Shown: positions 23,886 to 33,521, numbered from the stretch's first letter. The stretch is DNA of 64,000 nucleotides from Pseudophaeobacter flagellatus (GCF_021228235.1 NZ_JAJQRG010000007.1:62001-126000), one strand, 5' to 3'. Notes: generated by a model from the letters alone, not told the origin. Program-made: numbers and translations.

Positions 23886-24845
23886 ATGCCCCTAGTTATC
23901 AAATTGTTGGCCCAGCGCATTGCGTTGGGCCTCATCCTGTTATTTCTCGTCTCGGGGTTGATTTTTGCCGGTACAATTATCCTGCCAGGCGATGTGGCCC
24001 AATCCATCCTGGGACAATCTGCAACCCCTGAAGCCCTGGCAAACCTGCGTGCCGAACTTGGCCTGAACGAACCCGCCTTGCAGCGCTATCTCTCTTGGTT
24101 GGGTGGTCTTGTGCAGGGTGATTTGGGCACTGCCCTGACCTCTGGGCGCGACATCGGCGAGAGCATCTCGCAGCGCCTGTCCAATACGCTCTTCCTGGCC
24201 TTCTGGGCCGCCATCGTCGCTGTGCCGCTGGCGATTTTCCTTGGCCTTTTAGCAGTACGCTTTCGCGAACGCTGGCCTGACAAGGCGATTTCGGGCGTCA
24301 CGCTTGCCTCGATCTCTATTCCCGAATTTCTGATCGGCTATGTCTTGATGTTCTTCTTTGGCGTCAAACTGGGCTGGTTTTACCCCACCGCCACGGCCTT
24401 TCGCCCGGATGCGGCCCTGTTCGACAAACTGGAATCTATCGCCCTGCCCGTCGCAACCCTGACACTGGTCGTACTGGCCCATATGATGCGCATGACCCGC
24501 GCCGCAATCCTGAATGTGATGCAATCGGCCTATATCGAAACGGCTGAACTGAAGGGCCTGAACGGGCTGCAGGTGATTGTGCGCCATGCGCTGCCAAACG
24601 CCATCGCGCCCATCGTCAATGTGGTGATGCTGAACCTTGCCTATCTGGTTGTTGGCGTCGTGGTGATCGAAGTTGTCTTTGTCTACCCTGGCATGGGCCA
24701 ATATCTGGTGGACAGTGTTTCCAAACGCGACGTGCCCGTTGTACAGGCCTGCGGCATCATCTTTGCCGCCGTCTACATCGGCATGAATATGATCGCCGAC
24801 ATTGTCTCTATCCTGTCCAACCCAAGACTGAGGCATCCAAAATGA
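23886..24845 (+). CDS. ABC importer permease, DppB type
   Basis: A 319-residue inner-membrane permease of the DppB/OppB type with six predicted helices. It starts with the typical MPLVIKLLAQRIALGLILLFLVSGLIF helix and a periplasmic insert (SATPEALANLRAELGLNEPALQRYLSWLGGLVQGDLGTAL). The cytoplasmic EAA loop is seen at ETAELKGLNGLQVIVRHALPNAIAPI. It begins 1 bp after the binding-protein stop and its own stop overlaps the next start (ATGA). It forms the heteromeric channel with the following DppC-type permease. Confidence 0.93.
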   Translation: MPLVIKLLAQRIALGLILLFLVSGLIFAGTIILPGDVAQSILGQSATPEALANLRAELGLNEPALQRYLSWLGGLVQGDLGTALTSGRDIGESISQRLSNTLFLAFWAAIVAVPLAIFLGLLAVRFRERWPDKAISGVTLASISIPEFLIGYVLMFFFGVKLGWFYPTATAFRPDAALFDKLESIALPVATLTLVVLAHMMRMTRAAILNVMQSAYIETAELKGLNGLQVIVRHALPNAIAPIVNVVMLNLAYLVVGVVVIEVVFVYPGMGQYLVDSVSKRDVPVVQACGIIFAAVYIGMNMIADIVSILSNPRLRHPK

Positions 24846-25657
24846 GAATACCTCTTGCTGCAGCCATTGGGCTTTTCTTTACCGCCCTTTACTTTCTTGC
24901 CGCGATCTTTGCCCCACTGCTGGCCCCCTATGGCTATGCCGAGGTGGTCAGCTCTGGCTATTGGGACCCCCCCAGTGCCGAATTCCTGCTGGGCACCGAT
25001 GGCATTGGTCGCGATCTTCTGTCGCGCATGATCTATGGTGGGCGCACCACCATCTTTGTTGCTACCGCTGCGACCATCCTGTCCTTTACCACCGGGTCGG
25101 TGCTGGGGTTTCTGGCCGCTGTCGCCGGGGGCTGGGTTGATCAACTGCTGTCGCGCTTTGTCGATCTCTTGATGTCGATCCCCTCGCTTATCTTTGCGCT
25201 GGTTGTCCTGTCGGTAATGCCTGTCACCCTGCCGGTGCTGGTCCTGGTCATGGGCCTGCTGGATTCCACCCGCGTTTTCCGCCTGTCGCGCGCTGTCGCG
25301 GTGGATATCGAGGTCATGGACTACGTCGAAGCCGCGCGCCTGCGTGGTGAAAAAACCATCTGGATCATCTTCCGTGAGATCCTGCCCAATGCGCTGTCAC
25401 CGCTGGTGGCGGAAATGGGGTTGCGCTTTATCTTCATGGTGCTCTTTGTTTCGACCCTCTCGTTCCTGGGCCTGGGGATCCAACCGCCACAGGCGGATTG
25501 GGGCGGCATCGTGAAGGAAAACGCTGAAGGCATCGTCTATGGCATTCCCGCCGCGCTGATGCCAGCCTTTGCCATCGCCACCCTGGCGATCTCTGTCAAT
25601 CTGGTGGCGGATTGGGTGCTGAACCGAACCACCTCGCTGAAAGGAGGCCGCGGATGA
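24842..25657 (+). CDS. ABC importer permease, DppC type
   Basis: A 271-residue permease of the DppC/OppC type. The N-terminal helix (LAAAIGLFFTALYFLAAIFAPLLAPYG) and the LLGTDGIGRDLLSRMIYGGRTT signature are diagnostic. The EAA loop (EAARLRGEKTIWIIFREILPNALSPL) contacts the ATPase. It lacks the extended N-terminal segment of some DppC proteins. Its start overlaps the end of the DppB gene by 4 bp, and its stop overlaps the ATPase start, so all three are translationally coupled. Confidence 0.93.
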   Translation: MRIPLAAAIGLFFTALYFLAAIFAPLLAPYGYAEVVSSGYWDPPSAEFLLGTDGIGRDLLSRMIYGGRTTIFVATAATILSFTTGSVLGFLAAVAGGWVDQLLSRFVDLLMSIPSLIFALVVLSVMPVTLPVLVLVMGLLDSTRVFRLSRAVAVDIEVMDYVEAARLRGEKTIWIIFREILPNALSPLVAEMGLRFIFMVLFVSTLSFLGLGIQPPQADWGGIVKENAEGIVYGIPAALMPAFAIATLAISVNLVADWVLNRTTSLKGGRG

Positions 25658-27291
25658 GCGATCCACAATTGAAGGTCCGCGACCTGAAAATCGGCGCAAC
25701 AGTCTACCCGCCCGGTGAAAAACCCCATGACATCGAAATTGTCCACGGGGTGAGCTTTGATCTGGAAAAGGGCAAGGTTCTGGGGCTGATCGGGGAATCC
25801 GGGGCCGGCAAATCGACCATTGGTCTGGCCGCCATGGCCTATGGTCGCGGTGGGGTCAAAATCACCGGTGGTGAGGTCTGGATCAATGGCCGTGATGTGC
25901 TGAAATCCGGCACTGGCGACATCCGCAAACTGCGCGGCGCCGAGGTGACCTATGTGTCCCAATCTGCCGCCGCCTCTTTCAACCCGGCCAAAAAGATCCT
26001 GGACCAAGTGGTCGAAGCGGCTGTCGAGCAGAAGAAATTCAGCCGCAAACAGGCTGAAGCCCGCGCCCGAGAGCTGTTTGACAAGCTGGGCCTGCCCAAC
26101 CCTGACACCATCGGCGACCGCTATCCGCATCAGGTTTCTGGTGGGCAGCTGCAGCGCTGTATGACGGCGCTGGCGCTTTGTCCCGAACCGGACCTGGTGG
26201 TCTTTGATGAACCGACAACTGCGCTGGATGTCACCACCCAGATCGACGTGCTGATGGCCATCAAGGCTGCCATCCGCGGCACCGGTGTTGCGGCCCTGTA
26301 TATCACCCATGATCTGGCCGTTGTGGCCCAGGTCAGCGACGATATCATGGTGCTGCGTCACGGCAATATGGTGGAATATGGCTCGGTTGATCAGATCATC
26401 AACGCGCCGCAAGAAGACTACACCCAGGCGCTGGTCTCGGTGCGCTCCATCGAGCACGCAGAAAAAGCGTCCACCGGGGATCCGGTGCTGAGCGTGCGCA
26501 ATATCACTGCCCGCTACAAGGGCACGCAGTTCGATGTGTTGCACAACGTCAATGTCGATCTCTACCCTGGTCAGACCCTGGCGGTGGTGGGTGAATCCGG
26601 CTCGGGAAAATCTACCCTTGCCCGGGTGATCACCGGGCTATTGCCGCCGCGCGAAGGCGAGATCGAATTTGCCGGAAGGACGCTCTCGGCCAATCTGGCG
26701 GGACGCTCGCGCGAGGATCTGCGCGAATTGCAGATGATCTACCAGATGGCAGATGTGGCGATGAACCCACGTCAGACCGTGGGCACCATCATCGGTCGAC
26801 CGCTTGAGTTCTATTTCAACATGTCGGGCAAGGAAAAACGCAAGCGGATCATCGAACTTCTGGACGAGATCGAGCTGGGCGAAGAATTCATGGATCGCTA
26901 CCCGGCAGAACTGTCAGGCGGACAAAAGCAGCGGGTCTGCATTGCCCGCGCCCTGGCAGCCAAGCCCAAGATGATCATCTGTGACGAGGTCACCTCGGCG
27001 CTGGATCCACTGGTCGCTGATGGTATTCTCAAGCTCTTGTTGAACCTGCAAAAGATCGAGGATGTTGCCTTTCTCTTCATCACCCACGATCTGGCCACCG
27101 TGCGCGCCATTTCCGACACCATTGCGGTGATGTATCAGGGCAAGGTGCAGCGCTATGGCAGCAAGACCCAGGTGCTGAGCCCACCCTTTGACGACTACAC
27201 TGATCTGTTGCTCAGTTCGGTGCCGGAAATGCGTCTGGGCTGGCTGGAAGAGGTGATTTCCCACCGCAAGATGGAAAGCGCCGGCAACTGA
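25654..27291 (+). CDS. Fused ABC importer ATPase (DppD-DppF in one chain)
   Basis: A 545-residue protein with two complete ABC nucleotide-binding domains in tandem. The first (about 1-265) has GESGAGKST, signature VSGGQLQR and VFDEPTTALD. The second (about 280-545) has GESGSGKST, LSGGQKQR and ICDEVTSALDP. In the second Walker B the usual Glu-Pro is Glu-Val (DEV), still with the catalytic Glu. Both domains resemble oligopeptide-type ATPases, so the fusion replaces separate D and F subunits. AAGGAGG precedes the ATG at 25654, which overlaps the DppC stop. The frame extends upstream to 25612 over the DppC gene. A perfect palindrome follows 33 bp after the stop. Confidence 0.93.
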   Translation: MSDPQLKVRDLKIGATVYPPGEKPHDIEIVHGVSFDLEKGKVLGLIGESGAGKSTIGLAAMAYGRGGVKITGGEVWINGRDVLKSGTGDIRKLRGAEVTYVSQSAAASFNPAKKILDQVVEAAVEQKKFSRKQAEARARELFDKLGLPNPDTIGDRYPHQVSGGQLQRCMTALALCPEPDLVVFDEPTTALDVTTQIDVLMAIKAAIRGTGVAALYITHDLAVVAQVSDDIMVLRHGNMVEYGSVDQIINAPQEDYTQALVSVRSIEHAEKASTGDPVLSVRNITARYKGTQFDVLHNVNVDLYPGQTLAVVGESGSGKSTLARVITGLLPPREGEIEFAGRTLSANLAGRSREDLRELQMIYQMADVAMNPRQTVGTIIGRPLEFYFNMSGKEKRKRIIELLDEIELGEEFMDRYPAELSGGQKQRVCIARALAAKPKMIICDEVTSALDPLVADGILKLLLNLQKIEDVAFLFITHDLATVRAISDTIAVMYQGKVQRYGSKTQVLSPPFDDYTDLLLSSVPEMRLGWLEEVISHRKMESAGN

Positions 27292-27324
27292 CCCAAGCCC
27301 CCCAACCAACAGTAATAACAGGCT

Positions 27325-27350
27325 CAGGCCCGCGCAATTGCGCGGGCCTG
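27325..27350 (+). terminator. 26-bp perfect palindrome after the ABC operon
   Basis: CAGGCCCGCGCA-AT-TGCGCGGGCCTG is self-complementary over 26 bp and sits 33 bp past the ATPase stop. There is no T run, so it may be a Rho-independent-like stem or a 3'-end stabiliser. Confidence 0.6.
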
Positions 27351-27504
27351 ATGTCATGGCGCAGCGATTTTTACAGGCTGTGACACGCCATCACAGCCCT
27401 GCGGTGCACAGCGTCTGATGCCATTTTACGCCAGAATCAATTTTCTGAATGGCAATTCAAGATTTGATCGCAATGATGGAGCAAAGAGACAAAGGATTCG
27501 CACC

Positions 27505-28359
27505 ATGGACAACAAACTGCTTCTCATCATTCTGGATGGGGTGCCCTATCGCAACTTTCGGCGGCTGTTTGGCAATCTGGAAGGCTGGGTCGACAGCGGC
27601 GACGCCCGTGTCTGGAAACAGCGCGCGGTGCTGCCCTCAATTTCAGCCAGTTGCTATGCCTCAATCCACACAGGCGTGGCCCCGGCCGAACATGGCTGTA
27701 CCGGCAATGGCAATGTCTTTCGACTGGAACACAAGGATGTCTTCTCTCAGGTGCGTGAGGCCGGGGGCACCACAGGGGCCGTGGCGCATAGTTTCTGGTC
27801 GCAGTTCTTCAACCGCCACCCTTTTGATTTTGTGCGCGATATTGAATATGATGAACCCGAAAGCGACAGTATCAACCATGGTCGTTTCCACACCATGACA
27901 GGCTATGGTCTTACCAACCAGATGACGCCCTCGGATGTGGATCTCTTTGGTACCCTGACCAACCTCTGCCTGCGCTTTGGCCTGAACTACGGCATGCTGC
28001 ACACCTGCACACTCGACAGTATGGGCCACCGGTTTTTCCATGACTGCCAAGAAATGGACCACGCCTGTTTTGTCATGGATGAAATGCTGGCCCCCTTTAT
28101 CTGCCGCTGGCGTCAGTTGGGCTATGAGGTGATAGTCACCGCCGACCATGGCCAGGATGAACGTGGCCACCATGGCGGGCGCAGCGCGCTACAACAGGAA
28201 ACCGCGCTCTACTACTTTGGCGATGCGCAGGGGCCAGATAAAGACGATGTCATCGACCAGCGCCAGCTGGCCCCCACCATCCTCAGCCGTCTAGGCGCGC
28301 CCATAGCCGATACAATGAAGGCGCAGTCGTTTCTCAGCGAATACCCCAACGCGCGCTAG
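27505..28359 (+). CDS. Alkaline-phosphatase-superfamily hydrolase (nucleotide pyrophosphatase/phosphodiesterase-like)
   Basis: A 284-residue protein of the alkaline phosphatase superfamily. The first metal Asp is in LLIILDGVPYRNF, the nucleophile region is LPSISASCYASIHTGVAPAEHG (Ser or Thr), and the second metal cluster is VTADHGQDERGHHGG, followed by QETALYYFG. It has no signal peptide, so it is probably cytoplasmic. Family members cleave phosphodiesters, phosphonates or sulfates. Being just downstream of an importer, it could process an imported phosphorylated compound, but that is inference. The ATG at 27505 with AAAGGA is chosen; the upstream extension is unlike the family. Its stop overlaps the convergent hydrolase gene by 4 bp. 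Confidence 0.82.
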   Translation: MDNKLLLIILDGVPYRNFRRLFGNLEGWVDSGDARVWKQRAVLPSISASCYASIHTGVAPAEHGCTGNGNVFRLEHKDVFSQVREAGGTTGAVAHSFWSQFFNRHPFDFVRDIEYDEPESDSINHGRFHTMTGYGLTNQMTPSDVDLFGTLTNLCLRFGLNYGMLHTCTLDSMGHRFFHDCQEMDHACFVMDEMLAPFICRWRQLGYEVIVTADHGQDERGHHGGRSALQQETALYYFGDAQGPDKDDVIDQRQLAPTILSRLGAPIADTMKAQSFLSEYPNAR

Positions 28360-29315
28360 TCATAGGGCCAAAGCCCTTGCCCCAGGGCCTCTACCGCGGC
28401 AGAGATCCGTTCAAAGCTATCGCGGGCGCGCCCCACTGTGTGGCGGGCGCGCAGATAGCCATGCACCAGGCCTGGCTCGTTGATCCAATAGGCCTTGCCG
28501 CCCGCAGCCAGCACCCTGTCGCGATAGTCCCGACTGTCATCGCGCACCGGGTCGCAGTCGGCCGAGACCAGCACCGTGGGCGGCAGATGGCTGAAATCGC
28601 TATCCTGCAGAGGCGCATAGCTGGGGTCGGCCTCTGCGCTGGGGCTGCTGCCCTTGGGGCGGCGAATATCTTGGTAGAACAGCACCTCGTCACGGGTCAG
28701 CATCGGGGCCTGCGCATGTTCAAGATAGGATCCTGCATTCACATCGCCGCCAAAGGCACCATAGATCAGAACCTGCCCCATAAGGGCGGCCTGAACTGTG
28801 GCCTCCCCCCGTGCCCCATGGGCCAGGGCAGCACAGAGATTGGCCCCGGCGCTATCGCCCATGAGCACAACCCCCTCGCCGTAGGTCGTGACCACCCAGG
28901 ACAGCGCCTGCCATGCATCGTCATACATCGCCGGGTGTTGATGTTCTGGCGCCAGCCGATAGTCCACAGCCACCACGCGATAGCCAGTCTGGGCGCAGAT
29001 TTCGGCACAGACATCATCGTGGCTCTCAAGGCCGCCAACCACAAAGCCGCCCCCATGGCAAAACAGCACCGTGCGCGTTGGATCACCCGCGCTATAGATC
29101 CGCAGCGACACATCGGGGTTGCCCGGCGCACCGCTGATCTGGCGGTCTTCGGTTTCGACCAGGGCCGAACGCACCGCCAGGAAGGCCCGCGCCATTTCAT
29201 CATAGAGGGCGCGCTGCTCGGCGATGCTTTGCGCGACAGCATCCTCTGGATAGCACTCCCCGGTCTTGCGGATGAAGGCCCAGGTTTCTTCGTCAATCAG
29301 CCGTTCGTAGTCCAT
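28356..29315 (-). CDS. Alpha/beta hydrolase, hormone-sensitive-lipase type
   Basis: A 319-residue HSL-family (Abhydrolase_3) esterase. The oxyanion-hole motif HGGGFVVGG and nucleophile elbow GDSAGANL are present. The acid lies in DCDPVRDDSRDY and the His in GLVHGYLRARH. The N-terminal cap (MDYERLIDEETWAFIRKTGE) is normal. It hydrolyses short-chain esters or acyl groups; the substrate is unknown. The start is the ATG at 29315, with AAGG upstream; a much longer open frame exists but spans the terminator region. It is convergent with the phosphodiesterase gene. Confidence 0.9.
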   Translation of the reverse strand: MDYERLIDEETWAFIRKTGECYPEDAVAQSIAEQRALYDEMARAFLAVRSALVETEDRQISGAPGNPDVSLRIYSAGDPTRTVLFCHGGGFVVGGLESHDDVCAEICAQTGYRVVAVDYRLAPEHQHPAMYDDAWQALSWVVTTYGEGVVLMGDSAGANLCAALAHGARGEATVQAALMGQVLIYGAFGGDVNAGSYLEHAQAPMLTRDEVLFYQDIRRPKGSSPSAEADPSYAPLQDSDFSHLPPTVLVSADCDPVRDDSRDYRDRVLAAGGKAYWINEPGLVHGYLRARHTVGRARDSFERISAAVEALGQGLWPYD

Positions 29316-29391
29316 TCCCGATCCTTCGTAGCGGTGGTTTCCCAGCGCAAGCCTAGGCCAGAGCAAGCGGTGATGGAAATGGCAAATGCAC

Positions 29392-29419
29392 AAAAAGACG
29401 CGCCCGGCTGGGGCGCGTC
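29392..29419 (-). terminator. Terminator of the acyl-CoA synthetase gene
   Basis: On the minus strand GACGCGCC-CCAGCCG-GGCGCGTC is followed by a run of five T. It separates the acyl-CoA synthetase from the esterase downstream. Confidence 0.8.
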
Positions 29420-29517
29420 CTGCGGCAAAGGTAAGTTTCTGATCAAGGGCGCAGGACTCTCCGCATGGCCCAAACCCCTGCTGCTTGGCCCTAGAGCCCG
29501 GCCGCACCGATCCGCTA

Positions 29518-31419
29518 TCAGGCCTTCGCGGCGGGCAGGTGTTCCCAGGGACGGGTAAAGCCCCCCAGCACGCCAGAAATATCGCTGTCTCTGGCGCCAT
29601 TGGCCGCAACCTGGGCGACCAAGCCGCGCTTTTTGTCGTCGATCACCGCCTCTACCCGCGCCGGGCAGGCTGCCTTCAGAAGCGCATCATTATAGACACG
29701 GGTGATGGCATGTTTACGCAGATCCGGTTTGAAAATCTTGCCAACCGCAGTTTTTGGCAGCTCGTCCATCACCGTCAGGTGTTTGGGGATTGCAGCGCGC
29801 TCATGCACATGGATCTTGCAATACTCCAGCAGGTCCTCTGCCGTGGCAGTGGCCCCCTCGACCAGCTCGACAAAGGCGCAGGGCAGCTCTCCGGAATGGG
29901 CATCGGGCTGGCCGATCGCCCCAGCAAAGGCGACCGCCTCATGGCCCAGCAGGGCCTCTTCTATTTCAGCAGGGTCGATGTTGTGGCCACCTCGAATGAT
30001 CAGATCCTTGGCCCGGCCCGTAATCCACAGGTAGCGATCCGCGTCAAAGCGGCCCAGATCGCCGGTGCGCAGATATTTGCCCTGGTAGTAGAGATCGACG
30101 TTCTTCGCCGCCTCGGTATAGGTATGACCGGCATAGACACCGGGGTTCGAGATGCAGATCTCCCCCACCTCGTCGGTGCCGCATTCGACCATGCCATCAG
30201 CTGTACCCTTGACGATTTTGACATCCGTATAGGGAAAGGTGATGCCGATAGAGCCGATCTTCTTTTCCCCGTCGACCGGGTTGCAAGACACCAGGCAGGT
30301 GGCCTCGGTCAGCCCATAGCCTTCGATGATATTGATGCCTGTGGCCTCCTGAAAACGGCGATACAGTTCTACCGGCAGCGGCGCAGACCCCGAAAAGGCG
30401 GTCTTGACGGTAGAAATATCCGCATCCACCGGGCGCTGCATCTTTGCCGAAATCGCGGTGGGGACAGTGATGATAAAAGTGATTTTCCAGCGTTCGATCA
30501 GCTTCCAGAAGTTATCAAACACCCCGTCACCGCGATAGCCCTGCGGCGTTGGAAAGACCACATGTGCCCCAGAAGACAGCGAGGCCATAATGATCACATG
30601 GCAGGCAAAAACATGAAACAGCGGCAGCGGGCACATGATGTTGTCATTCTCGGAGAACAACAGCGTATCGCCAATCCAGCCGTTGTAGATCATGCCTGAA
30701 TAGGTGTGCTGCGCTACCTTGGGCATGCCGGTTGTGCCACCGGTATGGAAATAGCAGGCCACCCGGTCCGTGGTACTATCGGCAAAGGCCAGGGTGGTGG
30801 GCTGTTTCAGCATCTCACGGCGGAAGGATTTGTAATCCGCGTGGGCGATTTTATCCTTGTTTTCCAGCTTGGGACGCAGCAGCGGCACGATCCAGGATTT
30901 TGGCGGCGTCAGATAGCGGTTCAGATCCACCTCTAGCACCGTGTTCACCCCAGGCGCATGGCGCACCGCCTCGGCAACTTTTTGTGCCACATCGGTTTTG
31001 GGAAACGGTTTGAGCGTCACCACGACTTTGGCCTTGGTTTCGCGCAGAATAGAGGCGATCTGTTCTGGTTCCAGCAGCGGGTTGATCGGGTTGACGATCC
31101 CTGCCACCGCACCGCCCAGCATCGTCACCAGGGTTTCATTGCTGTTGGGCAGCACATAGGCCACCACATCTTTTTCGCCGATCCCCAGCGCGCGGAACAT
31201 ATTGGCCGCTTGGGTGACCTGATCCTTCAACTGGCTCCAGGTCAGCGTTTCCGCCTTATCGGTGGGGCCAGAAAAGATCTGATAGCTGACGGCGTTGTTA
31301 TTGGGAAACCTGCCGGTGGTGCGCGACAACAGCTGGTACAGCGTCACCGGGTTATCCCGTTCCTCCCAGGTTGCTTCCTGTTCCATCGCAATGCTGTCTT
31401 CAATCGTGGCAAAAGCCAT
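29518..31419 (-). CDS. Acyl-CoA synthetase (AMP-forming)
   Basis: A 633-residue ANL-superfamily adenylate-forming enzyme, which activates a carboxylic acid as acyl-AMP and then acyl-CoA. Motifs in order: P-loop CYFHTGGTTGMPKVAQHTY, IIEGYGLTEATC (A5), YLRTGDLGRFD with the hinge at RAKDLIIRGGHNIDPAEIEEAL, and the catalytic Lys in LPKTAVGKIFKPDLR. The C-terminal roughly 50-residue extension after that Lys is longer than average. Chain-length preference cannot be read. GGGGAG and AGGA precede the ATG. It has its own terminator and a roughly 300-bp upstream region. Confidence 0.92.
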   Translation of the reverse strand: MAFATIEDSIAMEQEATWEERDNPVTLYQLLSRTTGRFPNNNAVSYQIFSGPTDKAETLTWSQLKDQVTQAANMFRALGIGEKDVVAYVLPNSNETLVTMLGGAVAGIVNPINPLLEPEQIASILRETKAKVVVTLKPFPKTDVAQKVAEAVRHAPGVNTVLEVDLNRYLTPPKSWIVPLLRPKLENKDKIAHADYKSFRREMLKQPTTLAFADSTTDRVACYFHTGGTTGMPKVAQHTYSGMIYNGWIGDTLLFSENDNIMCPLPLFHVFACHVIIMASLSSGAHVVFPTPQGYRGDGVFDNFWKLIERWKITFIITVPTAISAKMQRPVDADISTVKTAFSGSAPLPVELYRRFQEATGINIIEGYGLTEATCLVSCNPVDGEKKIGSIGITFPYTDVKIVKGTADGMVECGTDEVGEICISNPGVYAGHTYTEAAKNVDLYYQGKYLRTGDLGRFDADRYLWITGRAKDLIIRGGHNIDPAEIEEALLGHEAVAFAGAIGQPDAHSGELPCAFVELVEGATATAEDLLEYCKIHVHERAAIPKHLTVMDELPKTAVGKIFKPDLRKHAITRVYNDALLKAACPARVEAVIDDKKRGLVAQVAANGARDSDISGVLGGFTRPWEHLPAAKA

Positions 31420-31721
31420 TCCTATACTCCCCTAACCCCGAGCATGCCCGAGAGATATCCTCTTTGGGCTCAATTTGGGACCAAAAGGCGCAGCGTGCAA
31501 GCGCATGCGCAGGGTCACGTCAAGGCAAGAGGGAAAACTGACGTGGCGATACAGGTCAACACAAATCGGCACAGATCGAAACAGATCAAAACCAGGTCAG
31601 CAAAAGGCACTGACAGGGGAAAGGCACCCCTGCGCATGATATCGCCCTGGCCAATCCTACCAAGGCATCAATCAAAACAGTGACAGGTGCCCTGCCCCGC
31701 CACACCTCGCCGGGTTAGCCG
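31420..31721. other. Intergenic region with short AC-rich tandem units
   Basis: A 302-bp gap between two minus-strand genes. Bases about 31555-31605 carry irregular repeats of ACAGATCRAAAC-like units (CACAGATCGAAACAGATCAAAACCAGGTC). These could be operator half-sites upstream of the acyl-CoA synthetase gene, about 140-190 bp from its start. No gene is visible. Confidence 0.4.
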
Positions 31722-33521
31722 CTATTCGGCCGCCAAGCCATCGGTGAACTGCAACCGCGCCAACCGCGCATATAGCCCACCCTCAGCCACCAGCGCATCA
31801 TGGGTGCCAGTGGCAACCACCCGGCCATTCTCCATCACCACGATGCGATCGGCCTTCTTCACCGTGGCAAGACGATGCGCCACAATCAAGGTGGTGCGGC
31901 TCAGGCTCAACTTGTCCACCGCAGCCTGCACCAATCGTTCGCTTTCAGCATCCAGCGCCGAGGTGGCCTCGTCCAGCAGCAGGACCGGCGCATCGCGCAG
32001 GATAGCCCGGGCAATAGCGATCCGCTGTTTCTGCCCCCCCGACAACATCACACCGCGCTCGCCCACAAAACTGTCATACCCCTCTGGCAAGGCCGAGATG
32101 AAATCATGCGCGGCGGCGGCAGCAGCGGCGGCTTCGACTTCGGCGTCCGTGGCCTCTGGACGGCCAAAACGGATATTCTCGCGCGCCGAGGCGGCAAAGA
32201 TTACCGGATCCTGTGGCACCATGGCGATATGTTTGCGAAAGTCATCCCGTCGCAAATCGCGAAGGGCGACACCATCCAGCAGCACAGCCCCCCTGTCCGG
32301 GTCATAAAACCGCTGAATCATCTGGATGATGGTGGTCTTGCCAGCCCCCGAAGGCCCGACAAAGGCGACGGTTTCACCCGGCTTCACCGCTAGGTTCACA
32401 TCATCCAGGGCCTGCACGGCGGGGCGTGCAGGATAGGCAAAGGAAACCCCCTGAAAACAGATCTCACCGCGCACCGGGGTGGGCAGCGCCGCAGCGGCGC
32501 TGGGATCTTTCACCGTATCCGTCGCGTTTAGCAGCTCAATCAGCCGTTCCGTGGCCCCAGCAGCACGCTGCAGCTCGCTCCAGATTTCAGAGAGGGCGGC
32601 GACAGACCCCGCCACCAGAACCGCGTAGATTACAAACTGGATCAGGGTGCCTTCGGTCATCACGCCCGCGCGCACATCATTGGCCCCCATCCAGAGCACC
32701 CCGACAATACCGGAAAACACCAGGAAAATAACAATCACAGTCAGATAGGCGCGGGTTTTGATCCGAGTGACAGACACATCAAAGGCGGTCTCGGTCATAT
32801 TGGCAAACTGCGCCCGGCTGGCGGCCTCATGGGTAAAGGCCTGCACTGTCTGCACCGCGCCAAGCGCTTCGCCGGCATTGCCCGAAGAGGCCGCGATCCA
32901 ATCCTGATTTTCGCGGCTGATGCCGCGCAACCGCCGCCCCAATACCATGATCGGCACAATCACCGCCGGCACGATCAACAGGACCAACCCGGTCAATTTA
33001 GCCGAGGTCAGCAGCATCAGGATCATGCCACCGATAAAAATCAACAGGTTGCGTAGGGCAATCGACACGGAAGAGCCCAATACCGATTGGATCAGCGTGG
33101 TGTCGGTGGTGATCCGGCTCAGCACCTCTCCGGTCATGATCTTTTCAAAGAAGGTCGGGCTCATACCGATGACGCGGTCAAACACCGCCTTGCGAATATC
33201 CGAGACAACCCGCTCTCCCAGCCGGGTCACCAGCGCGTAGCGTAGCCCGGTTCCCACCGCCAACAAGGCGGCAATGACCAGCGCGGCCATGAAATACTGA
33301 TTCAGCAAGGCGCTCTCCGACACCCGGAAATTGTCGACCACGCGCCGCACCGCCAAAGGCAGCGTCAACGACAGGCCAGCGGTCATCACCAGGGCACAGG
33401 TGGCAGCAAACATCAGCAGCCGGTAGGGGCGCATAAAGGGCCACAATGCCCCCAGAACACCAATTTCCCGAGAGCTCTCGCGCTCTTCTTGCGAGGTCGG
33501 AGCTGCCTTGTTACGCGCCAT
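31722..33521 (-). CDS. ABC exporter, fused permease and ATPase (MsbA/LmrA-like)
   Basis: A 599-residue type IV ABC exporter half-transporter that works as a homodimer in the inner membrane. A six-helix domain (residues about 25-320) contains the coupling-helix sequence MSPTFFEKIMTGEVLSRITTDT. The ATPase domain has GPSGAGKTTIIQMIQRFYDPD, LSGGQKQRIAIARAI and LLLDEATSALD, then the H-loop VAHRLAT. The substrate is unknown; lipid or drug export is typical. An Ala-rich insert lies between Q-loop and signature (EVEAAAAAAAAHDF). AAAGGA precedes the ATG. It is the last minus-strand gene before the tRNA-Gly region. Confidence 0.93.
   Translation of the reverse strand: MARNKAAPTSQEERESSREIGVLGALWPFMRPYRLLMFAATCALVMTAGLSLTLPLAVRRVVDNFRVSESALLNQYFMAALVIAALLAVGTGLRYALVTRLGERVVSDIRKAVFDRVIGMSPTFFEKIMTGEVLSRITTDTTLIQSVLGSSVSIALRNLLIFIGGMILMLLTSAKLTGLVLLIVPAVIVPIMVLGRRLRGISRENQDWIAASSGNAGEALGAVQTVQAFTHEAASRAQFANMTETAFDVSVTRIKTRAYLTVIVIFLVFSGIVGVLWMGANDVRAGVMTEGTLIQFVIYAVLVAGSVAALSEIWSELQRAAGATERLIELLNATDTVKDPSAAAALPTPVRGEICFQGVSFAYPARPAVQALDDVNLAVKPGETVAFVGPSGAGKTTIIQMIQRFYDPDRGAVLLDGVALRDLRRDDFRKHIAMVPQDPVIFAASARENIRFGRPEATDAEVEAAAAAAAAHDFISALPEGYDSFVGERGVMLSGGQKQRIAIARAILRDAPVLLLDEATSALDAESERLVQAAVDKLSLSRTTLIVAHRLATVKKADRIVVMENGRVVATGTHDALVAEGGLYARLARLQFTDGLAAE

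Noticed and set aside
28377-29558. 393-codon plus-strand ORF opposite the HSL-type hydrolase
   Set aside because: It is antisense to a gene with intact catalytic motifs; shadow frame.
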